DNA of 34,943 nt from Streptomyces carpinensis (GTDB lineage Bacteria > Actinomycetota > Actinomycetes > Streptomycetales > Streptomycetaceae), in NCBI RefSeq assembly GCF_002154505.1, contig NZ_MUBM01000043.1, positions 1 to 34,943 on the forward strand. Direction: 5' to 3'. Every line of letters starts with the position of its first letter. Position 1 is the first letter of the stretch. Made by a program: the position numbers and the translations under genes. Shown in pieces: positions 7,090-17,017 of this stretch. Under the pieces are notes generated by a model that was not told the origin of the DNA, did no database searches, and saw nothing but the letters and a program-made list of their open reading frames with translations.

Positions 7090-8879
7090 GCGGGCGCCGG
7101 GCGGCGCTGCCGCCGACGGACTACCGCAAGGCGCCGGTGCTGGACGCGGACGGCCTGGTCATCCGCCCGGTCAGCGGCGCCGGGAAGTCGTTGGGTGTGT
7201 GGGACTTCCGGGACAGCCCCGGGCCCGTCGACTTCCGGCGGGCGCTGGTGGCCGGACTGGCCGCGCAGGGCCGGGGCTGGGGCAGCGAAGACACCTACCA
7301 GACGAACGCCAGCACGCTGCGGCTGCTGTTCAGGGACGCCGCAGCGGCCGAGCCACCTGTCACCGCGACCGGGCAGATCACGGTGGAGTGGTGGAAGCAG
7401 TGGACCGGCGACATCCACGTCCGCCGGGTCCTGGCCGCGGTCGTCCGCCGGGCGCCCGGGCTGCCGAAGGCGACCCAGGAGTTCCTGCAGACGCCGCGGC
7501 GCCGGCCGCCAGCCCGGCGCGGACGCCCGCGCAAGCAGGCCCACACACGGGAGGAACTGCGCGGGATCCGGGATATGGCCGCCGCGACGGTGCGCACCGG
7601 GCGGCTGCGGATCGCGGTGAACACCGCGATCCTTCAGCGGTGGCGGGCAGGCGCGATCGAGCGCGGGGACGGCGACTGGCCCCTCGGTGAGGTGCTGGAC
7701 GTGCTGGCCCGCACCGGGGACCTTCCGCGCTACAACAGCAGTAACGACCACTCGGTGACCGCGTACGCGGAGCGCGCGTGCGGCTTCGAGGGCAACGCCG
7801 CCTCGCTGAGCCGTCTTTTCGCGACGCCGTCGGAGATCGGGGCGGCGGCCGTGCTGCTGATCGTGCACGAGGCATGGAACCTGTCGGTGCTGAAGAAGAT
7901 GGACGTGCCCACCTGGTGGCCGAACGCGGACCGCGAGGACCCCGCCGTGCACTAGGTCGACACGGACAAGGCCCGGCGCGGACGGCGTCGGCACGCGAGC
8001 AACACGCTCGTCGACGTCGGCGAGGGCTCCAGCGGCCGGGCCCTGCGGCACGTGCTGGAGCTGACCGCGCCGGCCAGGACCACCCTGGAGGCATTGGGCC
8101 GTCCCACGACGAAGCTGCTGGTCGGCCACCGCGGCCTCGGCGGAAGCGAGAATCTCCGCGACCACGCGCTCGGCAAAGCCCTGGACGGCGCTATCCGGCG
8201 CTGGCAGCAGCAGGTCCGCGCCGACGGCGTCGACCTGCCCACCCGGGTGAACTCCCAGGCGCTGCGCCACAGCGCGCAGGCGCACCACGGCCGGGCCCGC
8301 AACAACACCCAGGCCACCCACGAGCGGGACTACCAGCTGAAGGACGAGGACGTCCGCGCCGCCTCGCGCGGCGCGGTGGAGCTCGGGCTGGCCCAGGCGC
8401 TGGCCTCCGCCCGGCAGACGCTTGCCATGCGCCTGGTCGAGGAGGTCGACGCCAAGGGCGAGGTGAGTGCCGAGCTCGTGGTCAAGGAGACCGGGATTGA
8501 CGTGGAGGTGGCGCGCCGGATCGTGGCCGGCCGGATGCGCACCCCGGTCGCTTCGTGCGCGGACTTCCTCAACTCCGACCACAGCAAGGCCGGGATGCCG
8601 TGCGCGGTGTCGTTCCTGCTGTGCTTCGCCTGCCGCAACGCGGTGGCCACCGGCCGCGACCTGCCCCGCATCGCCTACCTGCACAAGGCGCTGGAGTCCC
8701 TGCGCTCAGCCGTGACCCCGGCAGTGTGGGCCGCAGACTGGGCGACGCACCACACACGAATCGGCGACTTCCTCACCACCTACACCACCACCGACGCGCG
8801 GCCCCAGCTGGTCGCCGCCGTGGCCGACAGCGAGCGGGAGCTGATCCACGCGATGCTGGAACGGAGGCTCGACCCGTGA
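7086..8879 (+). pseudogene. Tyrosine recombinase 2 (TnpB-like) interrupted by one in-frame TAG
   Basis: The full frame would encode about 597 residues. The first part (7086-7955) has the variable N-terminal domain with a basic patch, RRRPPARRGRPRKQ. A TAG at 7953-7955 interrupts it, and homology continues in the same frame with RHASNTLVDVGEG, then the box NSQALRHSAQAHH and THERDYQLKDEDV, the likely nucleophilic Tyr. A CAG-to-TAG or similar single change would account for the stop. A clear Arg I motif is hard to place; divergence of this kind is seen in recombinases of multi-recombinase elements. Four-nucleotide overlaps with both neighbours (ATGA at 7086, GTGA at 8876) indicate an operon with coupled translation. 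This is one of three disabled partners. Confidence 0.8.
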
Positions 8880-11061
8880 GCGCGTCCACGCCCGCCCCCG
8901 CCGGCCCGGAAGTCGTCGACCCGGTCTCAGACACCTTCGTCCTCCCGTTCAACCGGCTGCGGCCCGGCTTCGACCCCGAGCAGCTGCCACGCTTCCGCGA
9001 CCTGGCCTGGCGCCTGGCGCTGATCAGCCCCAGGGAGTCCAACCGCTCGCTGGTCATCGACTGGACCCGCTGCCCCGCCGGGCTGCGGCCCGGCATGATG
9101 CGCGCGGCCTTCGCCGAACTGAACATCCCGACCCGGCCGTGCTGCTCCAGCAGCGCGCCTCGCGCTCCACCACCCAACCGGCCACCCTGCGCCACAACTT
9201 TCAGATCTGGATCCGCTTCGCCACCTGGCTCGACGGTCGCGCCATCACCGAGCTCTCCCAGGTCACCACAGGGGACCTGGAGGCATACGCCGAGCACCTG
9301 CGCCCGCTCGGCCGCCGGTGGCGCACCGACGCCAAGGCCCTGTGGGTCATCTCTCGACTGTGGGCCTACGCCCCCTACCTGCCCGAGAGCGACCGGCTGG
9401 TCATGCCGCCGTGGGAGGACCCGGTCGCGGTCATGTCCGACTTCCTCGGCACTAAAGACGACACCCCGGGCGGCGAGAACAGCGTCGCGATCGTGCACCC
9501 GGCCGTCATGGCCCCGCTGCTGGTGTGGGCGCTGCGCACGGTCCTGGACCTGTCCCCGGACATCCTGGCCGCCGCCCGCGAGCATCGCCGGCTGCTCGCC
9601 GCGATCCCCGACCGCGCCCCGCTCGGCGGCACCGAGGCCACGGTGGCCCATCTGCGCGGCCTTCTCGCAGCCGGGCAGAAGCTGCCCTCCAGCGGTGCGC
9701 CCGGCGCGACCGCCGTGCGCGCCCGCTTCGGCGGGGCGCCGCCGCCGATGGCCAACACCTTCCTGGCCGGAGCCCTCGGCGTCACCACCTCCCAGGTCGC
9801 CCGCGCCCGCGGCATCCTGTCCGACGAGCTCGCCCCGGACGACTTCGGCCCCGCCCCGGTCCTCGATGTTCCGCTCGCCGCCCGGATCGGCGGCTTCCCG
9901 TGGCGAGAGCAGATCGGCTTCGACGACGTGGACAACCTGATGCTGCATCTGTCCACTGCCGCCCTGATCTGCTGCGCCTACCTCTCCGGCATGCGGCCCG
10001 AGGAGGTCCTGGCCCTGCGCCGCGGCTGCTGCACCCGCGCGGAGCGCGACGACGGCACCGTACGGTTCGAGGTTCGCGGTCGGCACTTTAAGGGAGTCCT
10101 GGACGAGGACGGCAACGCGATCGGCGAAGGCGAGCAGCGAGAGGACCCGTGGATCGTGCTGGAGCCCGTCGCGCACGCCATCGCCGTCGTCGAGGAACTC
10201 GAAGACGGCGAGCAGCTGTTCACCCGCACCCTCTACCGGTATGCCAAGGGCACCTGCATGCCGCGCACCGGCCTGTCTTCCGACACCGCAGTGGAACGGT
10301 TCCGTGCCTTCACCGCCTGGGCCAACCAGCTCGCCGCCGCCCGTGACCGGCCCCACGAGCTGATCCCGCCCGATCCCGACGGCGCCGTCGCCTTGCGCCG
10401 CTTCCGCCGCACCATTACCTGGTTCATCTATCGCCAGCCCGGCGGCCGGATCGCGCTCGCGGTGCAGTACGGGCACGCGGCCACCGCCATGTCGGAGTCT
10501 TACGCCGGCCGCTCGAAGGCCGACATGCTCGAGGTTCTAGACCAGGAGAAGGGCCTGGCCCTGGCCGAGACCCTCGCCGGGGCCGGCGAACGCATCGCCG
10601 CCGGCGAGAAGGTCAGCGGCCCGGCCGCCGACCGCTACCGCGCCGCGGCCGCCGAGTTCTCCGACCGCTACGCCGGGACCTACCTCGGACGACGCGAACT
10701 GCGCGCGCTGGTCGCCAACCCCCGCCTCCAGGTCTACGAGGACCCCAGGGCCTTCTTGACCTGCAACCACGTCGCGTTCACCGCGCTGTGCAGCCCCGAC
10801 CGCGACCGGGCGGGCGACGGCGCCCGGAGGAGCACCCCCGACCACTCCCGCTGCCACCCGGCGTGCGCGAACATCAGCCGCACCGACAGCCAGATCATCG
10901 CCCTGCGCACCGAGGTCGCGCGGATCGACGCGGACGCCGACGCCGGCCTCGACCCCTACCCCATCGCCGCCCGCGAACAGCAGCGCAAGGCCCAGCTCAA
11001 CGACATCATCCGCCGCCACGACGCCCAGCAGGCCGGCACCGGCGTCGAGGAGCGACGATGA
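8876..11061 (+). pseudogene. Tyrosine recombinase 3 (TnpB/TnpC-like) with a frameshift near 9137
   Basis: From GTG at 8876 the first 87 codons read FVLPFNRLRPGFDPEQLPRF and AAFAELNIPT, then the frame goes off. It resumes from about 9133 with AVLLQQRASRSTTQPATLRH and stays open to 11061, so two bases are missing or one is added near 9131-9139. The restored product is about 728 residues. The catalytic domain shows AYLSGMRPEEVLALRRG (Arg I), RRFRRTITWFI (Arg II box) and QYGHAATAMSESYAG (His and Tyr). A Cys/His-containing C-terminal region (TCNHVAFTALC, HSRCHPACANI) follows, as is usual in large recombinases of such trios. It overlaps the next gene by ATGA. A homopolymer-type sequencing error is possible, because the site is C/G rich. 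Confidence 0.82.
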
Positions 11062-11588
11062 GCACCCCCGCCGCAGCCTCCCCCGGCCCGCACGACGGCG
11101 CGGCGCTGGCCCAGCTCGTCGGCGACGCCTACGCCCACGCCCAGGGCCACGCCACCGCCGAGGACGCCGCGGAGATCAGAGCGATCACCGACGCCATGGT
11201 GCGCCTGCTGATCGGCGCCCCACTGCGCTCCGACGGCAAGCTGACCGTCGTCTCCCTGGCCACCGAAGCCGGACTGCGCCGCAACAAGCTCACCCACAAG
11301 CACACCGGTCTCAAGGACCTGTTCTACGCCCTGGTCAAGGCCCGCAGCCCCGTCCTCGATGCGCTGCCTGATTCGGTCCGGGCCCGCGCGGCCAAGCAGC
11401 AGCAGGATCTGGCCCGCGTCCGCGCCGAACGCGACGATCTGCGTGGACAGGCGCAGCTCCTAGCGCGGATCGTCCACGTCCTGGAGATCGAGAACAGCAA
11501 GCTCAAGGAGATCAACGCGGCCCTGGAGCAGCAGGTGGCCGCTCAGGCATCCGTCCCCGACCTGACTCGCTGGCGGCGCCGGTCCTGA
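11058..11588 (+). CDS. Small coiled-coil accessory protein of the recombinase operon (TnpC/DUF6262-like)
   Basis: A 176-residue soluble protein translated from ATG at 11058, overlapping the recombinase 3 stop. Residues about 60-100 look helix-turn-helix-like (LTVVSLATEAGLRRNKLTHK). Residues about 105-165 are a long heptad-rich helix (QQDLARVRAERDDLRGQ, VLEIENSKLKEINAALEQQV) typical of a coiled coil. The family that follows paired tyrosine recombinases in actinomycetes has this build and corresponds in position to TnpC of Tn554, which influences integration orientation and frequency. It is the only undamaged gene of the recombinase operon. The family assignment is from layout and recalled examples. 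Confidence 0.75.
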   Translation: MSTPAAASPGPHDGAALAQLVGDAYAHAQGHATAEDAAEIRAITDAMVRLLIGAPLRSDGKLTVVSLATEAGLRRNKLTHKHTGLKDLFYALVKARSPVLDALPDSVRARAAKQQQDLARVRAERDDLRGQAQLLARIVHVLEIENSKLKEINAALEQQVAAQASVPDLTRWRRRS

Positions 11589-11604
11589 CCGCGGGCTCAA
11601 CGCC

Positions 11605-11636
11605 GAGGGGCGGCACCCGCCCGGGTGCCGCCCCTC
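11605..11636 (+). terminator. Rho-independent-type terminator after the recombinase operon
   Basis: GAGGGGCGGCACCCG (11605-11619) and its exact complement CGGGTGCCGCCCCTC (11622-11636) form a 15-bp stem with a tiny loop, followed by TTTC. It sits 16 bp after the last recombinase-operon stop and between converging genes, so it may serve both strands. Confidence 0.85.
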
Positions 11637-11678
11637 TTTCGCCCGGTGCCTTACAGCTGCTAACGCCCGCGAGGGCGG

Positions 11679-13280
11679 TCACTCGTTCTGGCTTGCCTGC
11701 GCGAGGCGTACTTCCTCTGCATCGAGTTGTTCCTGCAACCGCAGCAGAACGGCGTCATCGATGCGGTGCCCATCGCGCAGGGCGATGACGGCGGAGCGCT
11801 TGTATTCCAGGAGCGCCAGGCGCAGGGAGGTCTCCTGTCGCCGGCGTCGCAGCAGAGGTTCGGACTCAGGGTCACTCGCGGCACCGGCGGCGTGCACTGT
11901 ACTCAGGTGCGTTTCGTACTCGGTCTTCAGTTTCTCGACAGTCTCGGCGTCGGTACCGAGGTCGGCCGCCGTCGCGGGGAGAGCGTCCAGCGCGGCCCGA
12001 GAGGCAGCGATCCGGGCGAGGGCGAGCTCCTGCTCGGAGTCCGTGCCCTTGGGCAGCCGTGCCCAGCGGGCGACGGCCGGAAGCACCAGGCCCTGCACCA
12101 CGAGGGTGGCGACGACGACACCGGCGGTGACGAAGACGATCGTGTCGCGGTCGGGGAACGACGTGCCGGAGTCGAGCGTGTAGGGCACGGACAGGGCCAG
12201 GGCCAGGGAAACGGCTCCGCGGAAGCCAGCCAGAGCGCTGACCACCCGGGCGCTGTGCCCCATCCGGCGTCCGCGCTGCTGCGGACGCCGGTCCAACGCC
12301 CTGATGGTGTACACCGCGACGAACAGGAACAGGAAGCGGACGATGACCAGCGCACACGCCACCGCCACCACCATCACTACGGCCTCGGTCAGAGCCGTAC
12401 CGGACAAGGCGCGGACCGCCGCTTGTGCTTCGAGCCCGACCAGAACGAACAGGGCGCCGTTCAGGAGGTACATCGCTAGGGACCAGAAGGCTTCTGTCTG
12501 CCGCCGGGCCGCGGCCCGGCCCAGGCTCGGCCCGGCCTGGCTCATGATCAGCCCGCACACCACCACCGCGAGCACGCCTGACGCCTCGACCTGCTCGGCT
12601 ACCAAGTAGGCGCCGAACGGGATCAGGATGATGGTCAGGTTGTCCAGCAGCGTGTCGCCGAGTTGGCGCACCCGGCGCCGAAGCTGGATGCCGAGCCACG
12701 CCACCACCGCTCCAGCCGCGAGGCCACCACCGTAGGACAGCGCCACCAGACCACTTACGTGGGCCACGCTGAGGTGCTCGGAGCCGACGGTGACGCCGAC
12801 CGCGAGGCTGTAGACGACCAGCGCGGTGCCGTCGTTGATGAGAGATTCGGCGCGCAGCAGTGTGACGTTGCGCTGGGGCAGGAGCCGGGATGCCACGCTG
12901 ACGGCGGTGGCGTCTGTCGGTGCCACAGCGGCGCCGAGCACCCAGGCCGGGCCCCACGGCAGACCGAGCACGTGGGCGAGCGCGGCCACGGCCCAGGCGG
13001 TGACGGCGACCAGAAGCGTGCCGGTCAGCACGATGCCGCGCAGGTCCCGACGGATCGCACGCAGCGAGGTGGTCACGCTCTCCCAGTACAGCAGCACCGG
13101 CAGGAAGACGAGCAGCAGCACATCCGGCGGGAGTTCCGTCTCACGCAGCGCGGGCACGAAACCGAGGGCCACGCCGGCGGCCAGTTGCAGGACGGGCGCG
13201 GCCACTCGAAGCCGGTGGGCGAGGGCCCCGCTGGCGAGCAGGGCGCACCCGAGGATCACGATGAACTCGAGCGCGGCCAT
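11679..13280 (-). CDS. CPA1-family Na+/H+ antiporter (NhaP/YjcE-like)
   Basis: A 533-residue membrane protein of the monovalent cation:proton antiporter-1 family, which exchanges Na+ (or K+) for H+ across the cell membrane. About 12 hydrophobic segments fill residues 1-400. The transport-core motifs AAVAPTDATAVSVASRLL and LLRAESLINDGTALVVY (the acidic ND pair) are intact, as is FRGAVSLALALSVP. A hydrophilic C-terminal domain of about 120 residues is predicted cytosolic and helical. ATG at 13280 is chosen because GGGAGGAG lies 6-7 bases upstream; the frame stays open further but without any family character. It faces the NTF2-like gene across a 264-bp gap in which I see no other gene. It is cargo of the element and could give salt or pH tolerance. 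Confidence 0.9.
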   Translation of the reverse strand: MAALEFIVILGCALLASGALAHRLRVAAPVLQLAAGVALGFVPALRETELPPDVLLLVFLPVLLYWESVTTSLRAIRRDLRGIVLTGTLLVAVTAWAVAALAHVLGLPWGPAWVLGAAVAPTDATAVSVASRLLPQRNVTLLRAESLINDGTALVVYSLAVGVTVGSEHLSVAHVSGLVALSYGGGLAAGAVVAWLGIQLRRRVRQLGDTLLDNLTIILIPFGAYLVAEQVEASGVLAVVVCGLIMSQAGPSLGRAAARRQTEAFWSLAMYLLNGALFVLVGLEAQAAVRALSGTALTEAVVMVVAVACALVIVRFLFLFVAVYTIRALDRRPQQRGRRMGHSARVVSALAGFRGAVSLALALSVPYTLDSGTSFPDRDTIVFVTAGVVVATLVVQGLVLPAVARWARLPKGTDSEQELALARIAASRAALDALPATAADLGTDAETVEKLKTEYETHLSTVHAAGAASDPESEPLLRRRRQETSLRLALLEYKRSAVIALRDGHRIDDAVLLRLQEQLDAEEVRLAQASQNE

Positions 13281-13544
13281 GAGTTCTCCTCCCAGGGATG
13301 GCCGGGTGAGCGGTGACGGGCACTCCGGAGCCTCATGCTCACACGTGGTTCGGCCGGCGCCGTGCGTCGGCGTCGCGCGCCGCTGTTGAGCCGGTGTGTC
13401 GGCGCGCAGATGGGCGGCACCACTGGTTGCTGGCGGTGCCGCCCGGTAGGTGCGGCATCCCGACCGCAGGGACACTGGACGTGGCGTAACAGCAGCCACA
13501 ACGAGGGATCCGGACCCAACCCACAGCCCCGGCAAGGAGTCGCC

Positions 13545-13928
13545 ATGCCCACCCCCGATGCAACGGCCATCGCGGAACTGCGGGGAGCCCACCGCGCCTA
13601 CCTTGACGCCATGCTCGAAGGGGACACCGCAACTCTCGGTGACCTGCTCGCGGAGGATTTCACTCTCACCCACATGACGGGATACGTGCAGCCGAAGGCC
13701 GAGTGGCTGGCGCAGATGCGGCAGGGGCAGTTCGTCTACCACTCCATCGAGGAGAAGGACACAGCGCTCGACGTCGATGGCGACGGCACGGCCCGCCTTA
13801 CGGTCCGGACCGTGACCGACGCCACCGTGTACGGCACCCGTGCAGGCTGGCGTCTGTGCCTGGCCACCGATTACGCCCGTCATGACGACGTATGGGTCGC
13901 CCAGCGGACCGTCGCCACGACCTGGTGA
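13545..13928 (+). CDS. NTF2-like / SnoaL-type protein (DUF4440-like)
   Basis: A 127-residue protein with the fold pattern of the NTF2-like superfamily: an N-terminal helix pair (AHRAYLDAMLEGDTATLGDL), the LLAEDFTLTHMTG strand, then alternating strands ending in WRLCLATDYARHDDVWVAQR. Members act as small enzymes (cyclases, isomerases, dehydratases) or as binding domains; the pocket here gives no clear substrate clue. ATG at 13545 follows AAGGAG at 13534-13539. The gene is alone, divergent from the antiporter and convergent with the dehydrogenase operon. Its link to neighbouring oxidoreductases is plausible but unproven. Confidence 0.8.
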   Translation: MPTPDATAIAELRGAHRAYLDAMLEGDTATLGDLLAEDFTLTHMTGYVQPKAEWLAQMRQGQFVYHSIEEKDTALDVDGDGTARLTVRTVTDATVYGTRAGWRLCLATDYARHDDVWVAQRTVATTW

Positions 13929-14060
13929 AGTCGGTCGTCGGCTCGGGTCTGGCCCGGTCTCGACGGCCCGCTCATGCCGGCCCCATAGGGAGGACCTGTC
14001 CCGGTGGCCGGGGAACCCGGCTGTGATGTGTCGACCCCGGACCGGTGCAGGGGTTCGGGC

Positions 14061-15107
14061 TTACGGCTGGCTGACCGTGAGGAGCGACTTGATCGCGCGG
14101 CGCTCGTCCATCGCGGCGTAGGCGTCGGCGACGTGGTCGAGGTCCGTGCAGTAGTTGAAGACGAGTCCGGGGTTGATCGCCCCGTCCAGGACGTGCGGCA
14201 GCAGTTCGGGGATGTAGTGGCGGGCGGGGGCGACGCCTCCCTTGATGCCGACGTTCTTCCAGAAGAGGGTCTTGTACTCGAACTTTTCGTACAGCGGGAC
14301 GCCGACGGCGCCGATCATGCCTCCGGCGCGGACGATGCCGGCGGCCGTTTCGATGGACTGGTCGGTGCCGACGCATTCGAGTGCGGCGTCGACACCGGCG
14401 CCGTCGGTGAGACGGAGGACGGTCGTGACGGCGTCGTCGCCGCGTTCGGCGACGATGTCGGTGGCGCCGAACTCCTTGGCCAGGGCTTGCCGGTCGGCGT
14501 GGCGGCTGAGCACGATGATCCGGCCGGCGCCGAGAAGCTTGGCGGCCAGCACGGCTGAGAGGCCGACTGCGCCGTCCCCGACGACGGCGACGGTGTCGCC
14601 CTGCTTCACGCCCGCGCTGACGGCGGCGTGGTAGCCGGTGCACATGACGTCGGAGAGGGCGGTGAAGGAGGCGAGCTGGGCGTCGGTGAACCCGTCGGCC
14701 GGTGTGGGGACCTTCACGAGGGTTGTGTCGGCGTAGGGTGCGCGGACCTTTTCGCCCTGGCCGCCGTCGGTTTCGCCGTCGCCGAAGGCTCCTCCGTGCT
14801 CGCAGTTGGATTCGAAGCCGGCCCGGCAGGCGGGGCAGGTGCCGTCGTTGTAGGTGAAGGGGGCGATGACGAAGTCGCCGACCTCCAGGTTCTGCACGTT
14901 CTCGCCCACTGCTTCGACGACGCCGATGTACTCGTGGCCGATGCTGCCGACCTTGTGGGGGTTGATGCCGCGGTAGTACCAGAGGTCGGAGCCGCACACG
15001 CAGCCGCGCACGACGCGGACCACGGCGTCGGTCGGCTGCTGGATGGTGGGGTCGGGGCGTTCGCCGAGCTCGATGTGCTTCTCGCCTCGGAAGATGGCTG
15101 CCTTCAT
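14061..15107 (-). CDS. Zinc-dependent alcohol dehydrogenase family protein (MDR), last gene of the five-gene operon
   Basis: A 348-residue medium-chain dehydrogenase. The catalytic zinc ligand region VCGSDLWYYRG and IGHEYIGVV is intact; the cysteine-rich lobe TCPACRAGFESNC matches the structural zinc site, though spacing differs slightly from classical ADH. The Rossmann domain is VAVVGDGAVGLSAVLAAKLL, so NAD(P) binding is expected. It probably oxidises or reduces a small alcohol/aldehyde or ketone. ATG at 15107 is supported by GGAGA about 6 bases upstream; longer readings begin in a proline-rich stretch. It is 31 bp downstream of the NmrA-like gene and ends the operon. Confidence 0.88.
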   Translation of the reverse strand: MKAAIFRGEKHIELGERPDPTIQQPTDAVVRVVRGCVCGSDLWYYRGINPHKVGSIGHEYIGVVEAVGENVQNLEVGDFVIAPFTYNDGTCPACRAGFESNCEHGGAFGDGETDGGQGEKVRAPYADTTLVKVPTPADGFTDAQLASFTALSDVMCTGYHAAVSAGVKQGDTVAVVGDGAVGLSAVLAAKLLGAGRIIVLSRHADRQALAKEFGATDIVAERGDDAVTTVLRLTDGAGVDAALECVGTDQSIETAAGIVRAGGMIGAVGVPLYEKFEYKTLFWKNVGIKGGVAPARHYIPELLPHVLDGAINPGLVFNYCTDLDHVADAYAAMDERRAIKSLLTVSQP

Positions 15108-15138
15108 GACGGTCTCCTCAGGGATCGGATATCGGGTG

Positions 15139-15918
15139 TCAGGGGGTGTGGGCGTGACGTCGCAGGTCGGCGCGGACACGCTCGGGTTCTGCCTCCGGCC
15201 GTGGTCCGGGCCGGTCGCGGGCGCCGTCGAGGTCGCCCGGCCGGTCGGGTTCGGCTGCGAGGAACGCGCCCGGCCAGTCGGTGACGGCCGGGCCGTCGGC
15301 CGAGAAGACCTCCACGGTCCGGCCCGTTGCCGACTCGGTCAGCAGCGCTTGGACGAGCGTCTCGGCGACGTGGTCGCGGCGGACGGGCCCGTACTCGGTC
15401 AGGTCGCCCTGGCGCAGGTCCACCTGCTGGTGGGAGCTGCTGCCGGCGTCGAACCAGCCGGGCCGGACGATCGTGTACGGCAGGCCGGTGACCCGCAGGA
15501 GGCGCTCACCGCGTCGCTTCCACTCCAGCAGCTCCCGTGACTGCCCGCCGGTGGCGGTGACGCCGATCGAGCTCATCAGCACCACGGGCAGCCGATGTCC
15601 GTCGAGCGCGTCGAGTACCGCAGGTACGGCGCCGTAGTCGACCGCGGCGTAGTCGCCGGACCCGTAGGGCGCGCCGTGGGTCATCACGATGGCGTCGACG
15701 CCGGCGACGGCGGCGCGCACGGCCGTCGGGTCGGCCAGCTCGCCTGCCACCACTTCGACGCCGTCGGGCAGGGTCCGTCGGGCGCGGTCGGGATTGCGGG
15801 TGAGCACGCGCGGCAGGCGGCCCAGCTCGAGCAGCCGGGCGGCGACGAGGCGTCCGATACTGCCCGTGCCGCCGATGATGAGGACGCGGCTCATGTCCGA
15901 GGGGGCTGGCTGTGTCAT
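15139..15918 (-). CDS. NmrA/SDR-type NAD(P)-binding protein
   Basis: A 259-residue extended-SDR-like protein. It starts with the dinucleotide-binding motif VLIIGGTGSIGRLVAARLLE, followed by RVLTRNPDRARRTL and the VVAGELADP strand, as in NmrA-like and NAD(P)H-binding proteins. The central VVLMSSIGVT and YTIVRPGWFD segments match the atypical SDR pattern. The usual YxxxK is not evident (the region reads LLEWKRRGERLLR), so redox activity is uncertain and a sensor or atypical reductase role is possible. ATG at 15918 overlaps the stop of the upstream dehydrogenase gene by ATGA, showing translational coupling. Confidence 0.82.
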   Translation of the reverse strand: MTQPAPSDMSRVLIIGGTGSIGRLVAARLLELGRLPRVLTRNPDRARRTLPDGVEVVAGELADPTAVRAAVAGVDAIVMTHGAPYGSGDYAAVDYGAVPAVLDALDGHRLPVVLMSSIGVTATGGQSRELLEWKRRGERLLRVTGLPYTIVRPGWFDAGSSSHQQVDLRQGDLTEYGPVRRDHVAETLVQALLTESATGRTVEVFSADGPAVTDWPGAFLAAEPDRPGDLDGARDRPGPRPEAEPERVRADLRRHAHTP

Positions 15919-16982
15919 GCCGTCAGCCCCTTGAAGGTCGAGCCGTCGATCACGAACCGGTACCGGACGTCGGAGGCGTTGATCCGCTCGTAGGCGGTGT
16001 TGATGTCGTTCGCGCCGATCAGCTCGATGTCGGCGGTGACCTGGTGCTCGGCGGCGAAGTCGAGCATCTCCTGCGTTTCGGCGATACCGCCGAACAGGGA
16101 GCCGGCGTAGGAGCGGCCGTTCTGCAGCAGGGGGAAGACGTCCAGGGCCATCGGCTGGGTGGTGACACCCACGCTGATCATGGTGCCGTGCAGACGCAGC
16201 AGGCCGAGATCGTCCGCCAGGTTGATGGGGGCGCTGACGGTGTTGAGGATGATGTCGAAGGTGTTGGCCAGCTCGGTGAACGCGGTGCCGTCGCCGGTCG
16301 CGGCGTAGTGGTCGGCGCCGAGGGCCGCGGCGGCTTCGCGCTTGCTGTCCGACCGGGACAGCACGGTGACGTCGGCGCCCATGGCCTTGGCCATCTTCAC
16401 GCCGAGGTGGCCCAGGCCGCCGAGGCCGACGACGGCGACCTTGGTGCCCGGCGCGGCGCCGAAGCGCTTGAGCGGCGCGTAGACGGTGATGCCCGCGCAC
16501 AGCAGCGGTGCGGCGGCGGCCGGGTCAAGGCCGTCGGGGATGCGGACGACGAAGTCCTCGGGGGCGACGATCGCCTCGGAGTAGCCGCCCTGGGTGTGGG
16601 CGCCGGGCTCGGCGGGGTCGGGGCTGCCGAAGACGAGGGTGTGGCCGTTCAGGCAGTACTGCTCCTGTCCGGCCCGGCAGTTCTCGCACTCGCGGCAGGA
16701 GCTGGCCATGCAGCCGATGCCGACCAGGTCGCCGACCTGGTGGCGGGTGACGGCGGAGCCGGTTTCGGTGACGCGGCCGACGATCTCGTGGCCGGGGACG
16801 AGCGGGCTGACCGGGAGCGGGCCGAAGGAGCCGTCGACGAAGTTCATGTCGGAGTGGCAGATCCCGCAGTACAGGATGTCGATTCGGACGTCGTGGGGGC
16901 CGACGTCGCGGCGCTCGAGGGTGACGGGGGCGAGCGGCTGGCCGGCCTCGCGGGCGCCGAAGGCGTGGACGGTGGTGGGCAC
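15915..16982 (-). CDS. NAD(P)-dependent alcohol dehydrogenase, cinnamyl-alcohol/YahK-like (zinc MDR)
   Basis: A 355-residue zinc dehydrogenase with both metal sites: catalytic CGICHSDMNFVDG plus PGHEIVGRV, and structural CRECENCRAGQEQYC. The nucleotide motif VVGLGGLGHLGVKMAKAM is of the cinnamyl-alcohol dehydrogenase group, which reduces many aldehydes with NADPH. The order and spacing match YahK/AdhA relatives. GTG at 16982 is the start: AAAGGAAC is 5 bases upstream and the product begins VPTTVHAFGA. It lies 35 bp after the aldo/keto reductase gene and overlaps the next gene by ATGA. Confidence 0.9.
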   Translation of the reverse strand: MPTTVHAFGAREAGQPLAPVTLERRDVGPHDVRIDILYCGICHSDMNFVDGSFGPLPVSPLVPGHEIVGRVTETGSAVTRHQVGDLVGIGCMASSCRECENCRAGQEQYCLNGHTLVFGSPDPAEPGAHTQGGYSEAIVAPEDFVVRIPDGLDPAAAAPLLCAGITVYAPLKRFGAAPGTKVAVVGLGGLGHLGVKMAKAMGADVTVLSRSDSKREAAAALGADHYAATGDGTAFTELANTFDIILNTVSAPINLADDLGLLRLHGTMISVGVTTQPMALDVFPLLQNGRSYAGSLFGGIAETQEMLDFAAEHQVTADIELIGANDINTAYERINASDVRYRFVIDGSTFKGLTA

Positions 16983-17017
16983 TGTGGTTCCTTTGCGCAG
17001 GTCGTACGGGGTGAAAG

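Noticed and set aside
6244..7955. Programmed stop-codon readthrough (TGA and TAG) in the recombinase genes
   Set aside because: The two stops differ, a third gene has a frameshift, and no recoding element such as a conserved downstream stem is visible; mutational decay is simpler.
6885..8684. A 599-codon minus-strand open frame across the recombinases
   Set aside because: Shadow of the plus-strand recombinase frames; no recognisable domain.
11679..13883. A much longer antiporter gene starting near 13883
   Set aside because: Only the part from ATG 13280 has family character and a good ribosome site; the rest overlaps the NTF2-like gene on the other strand.
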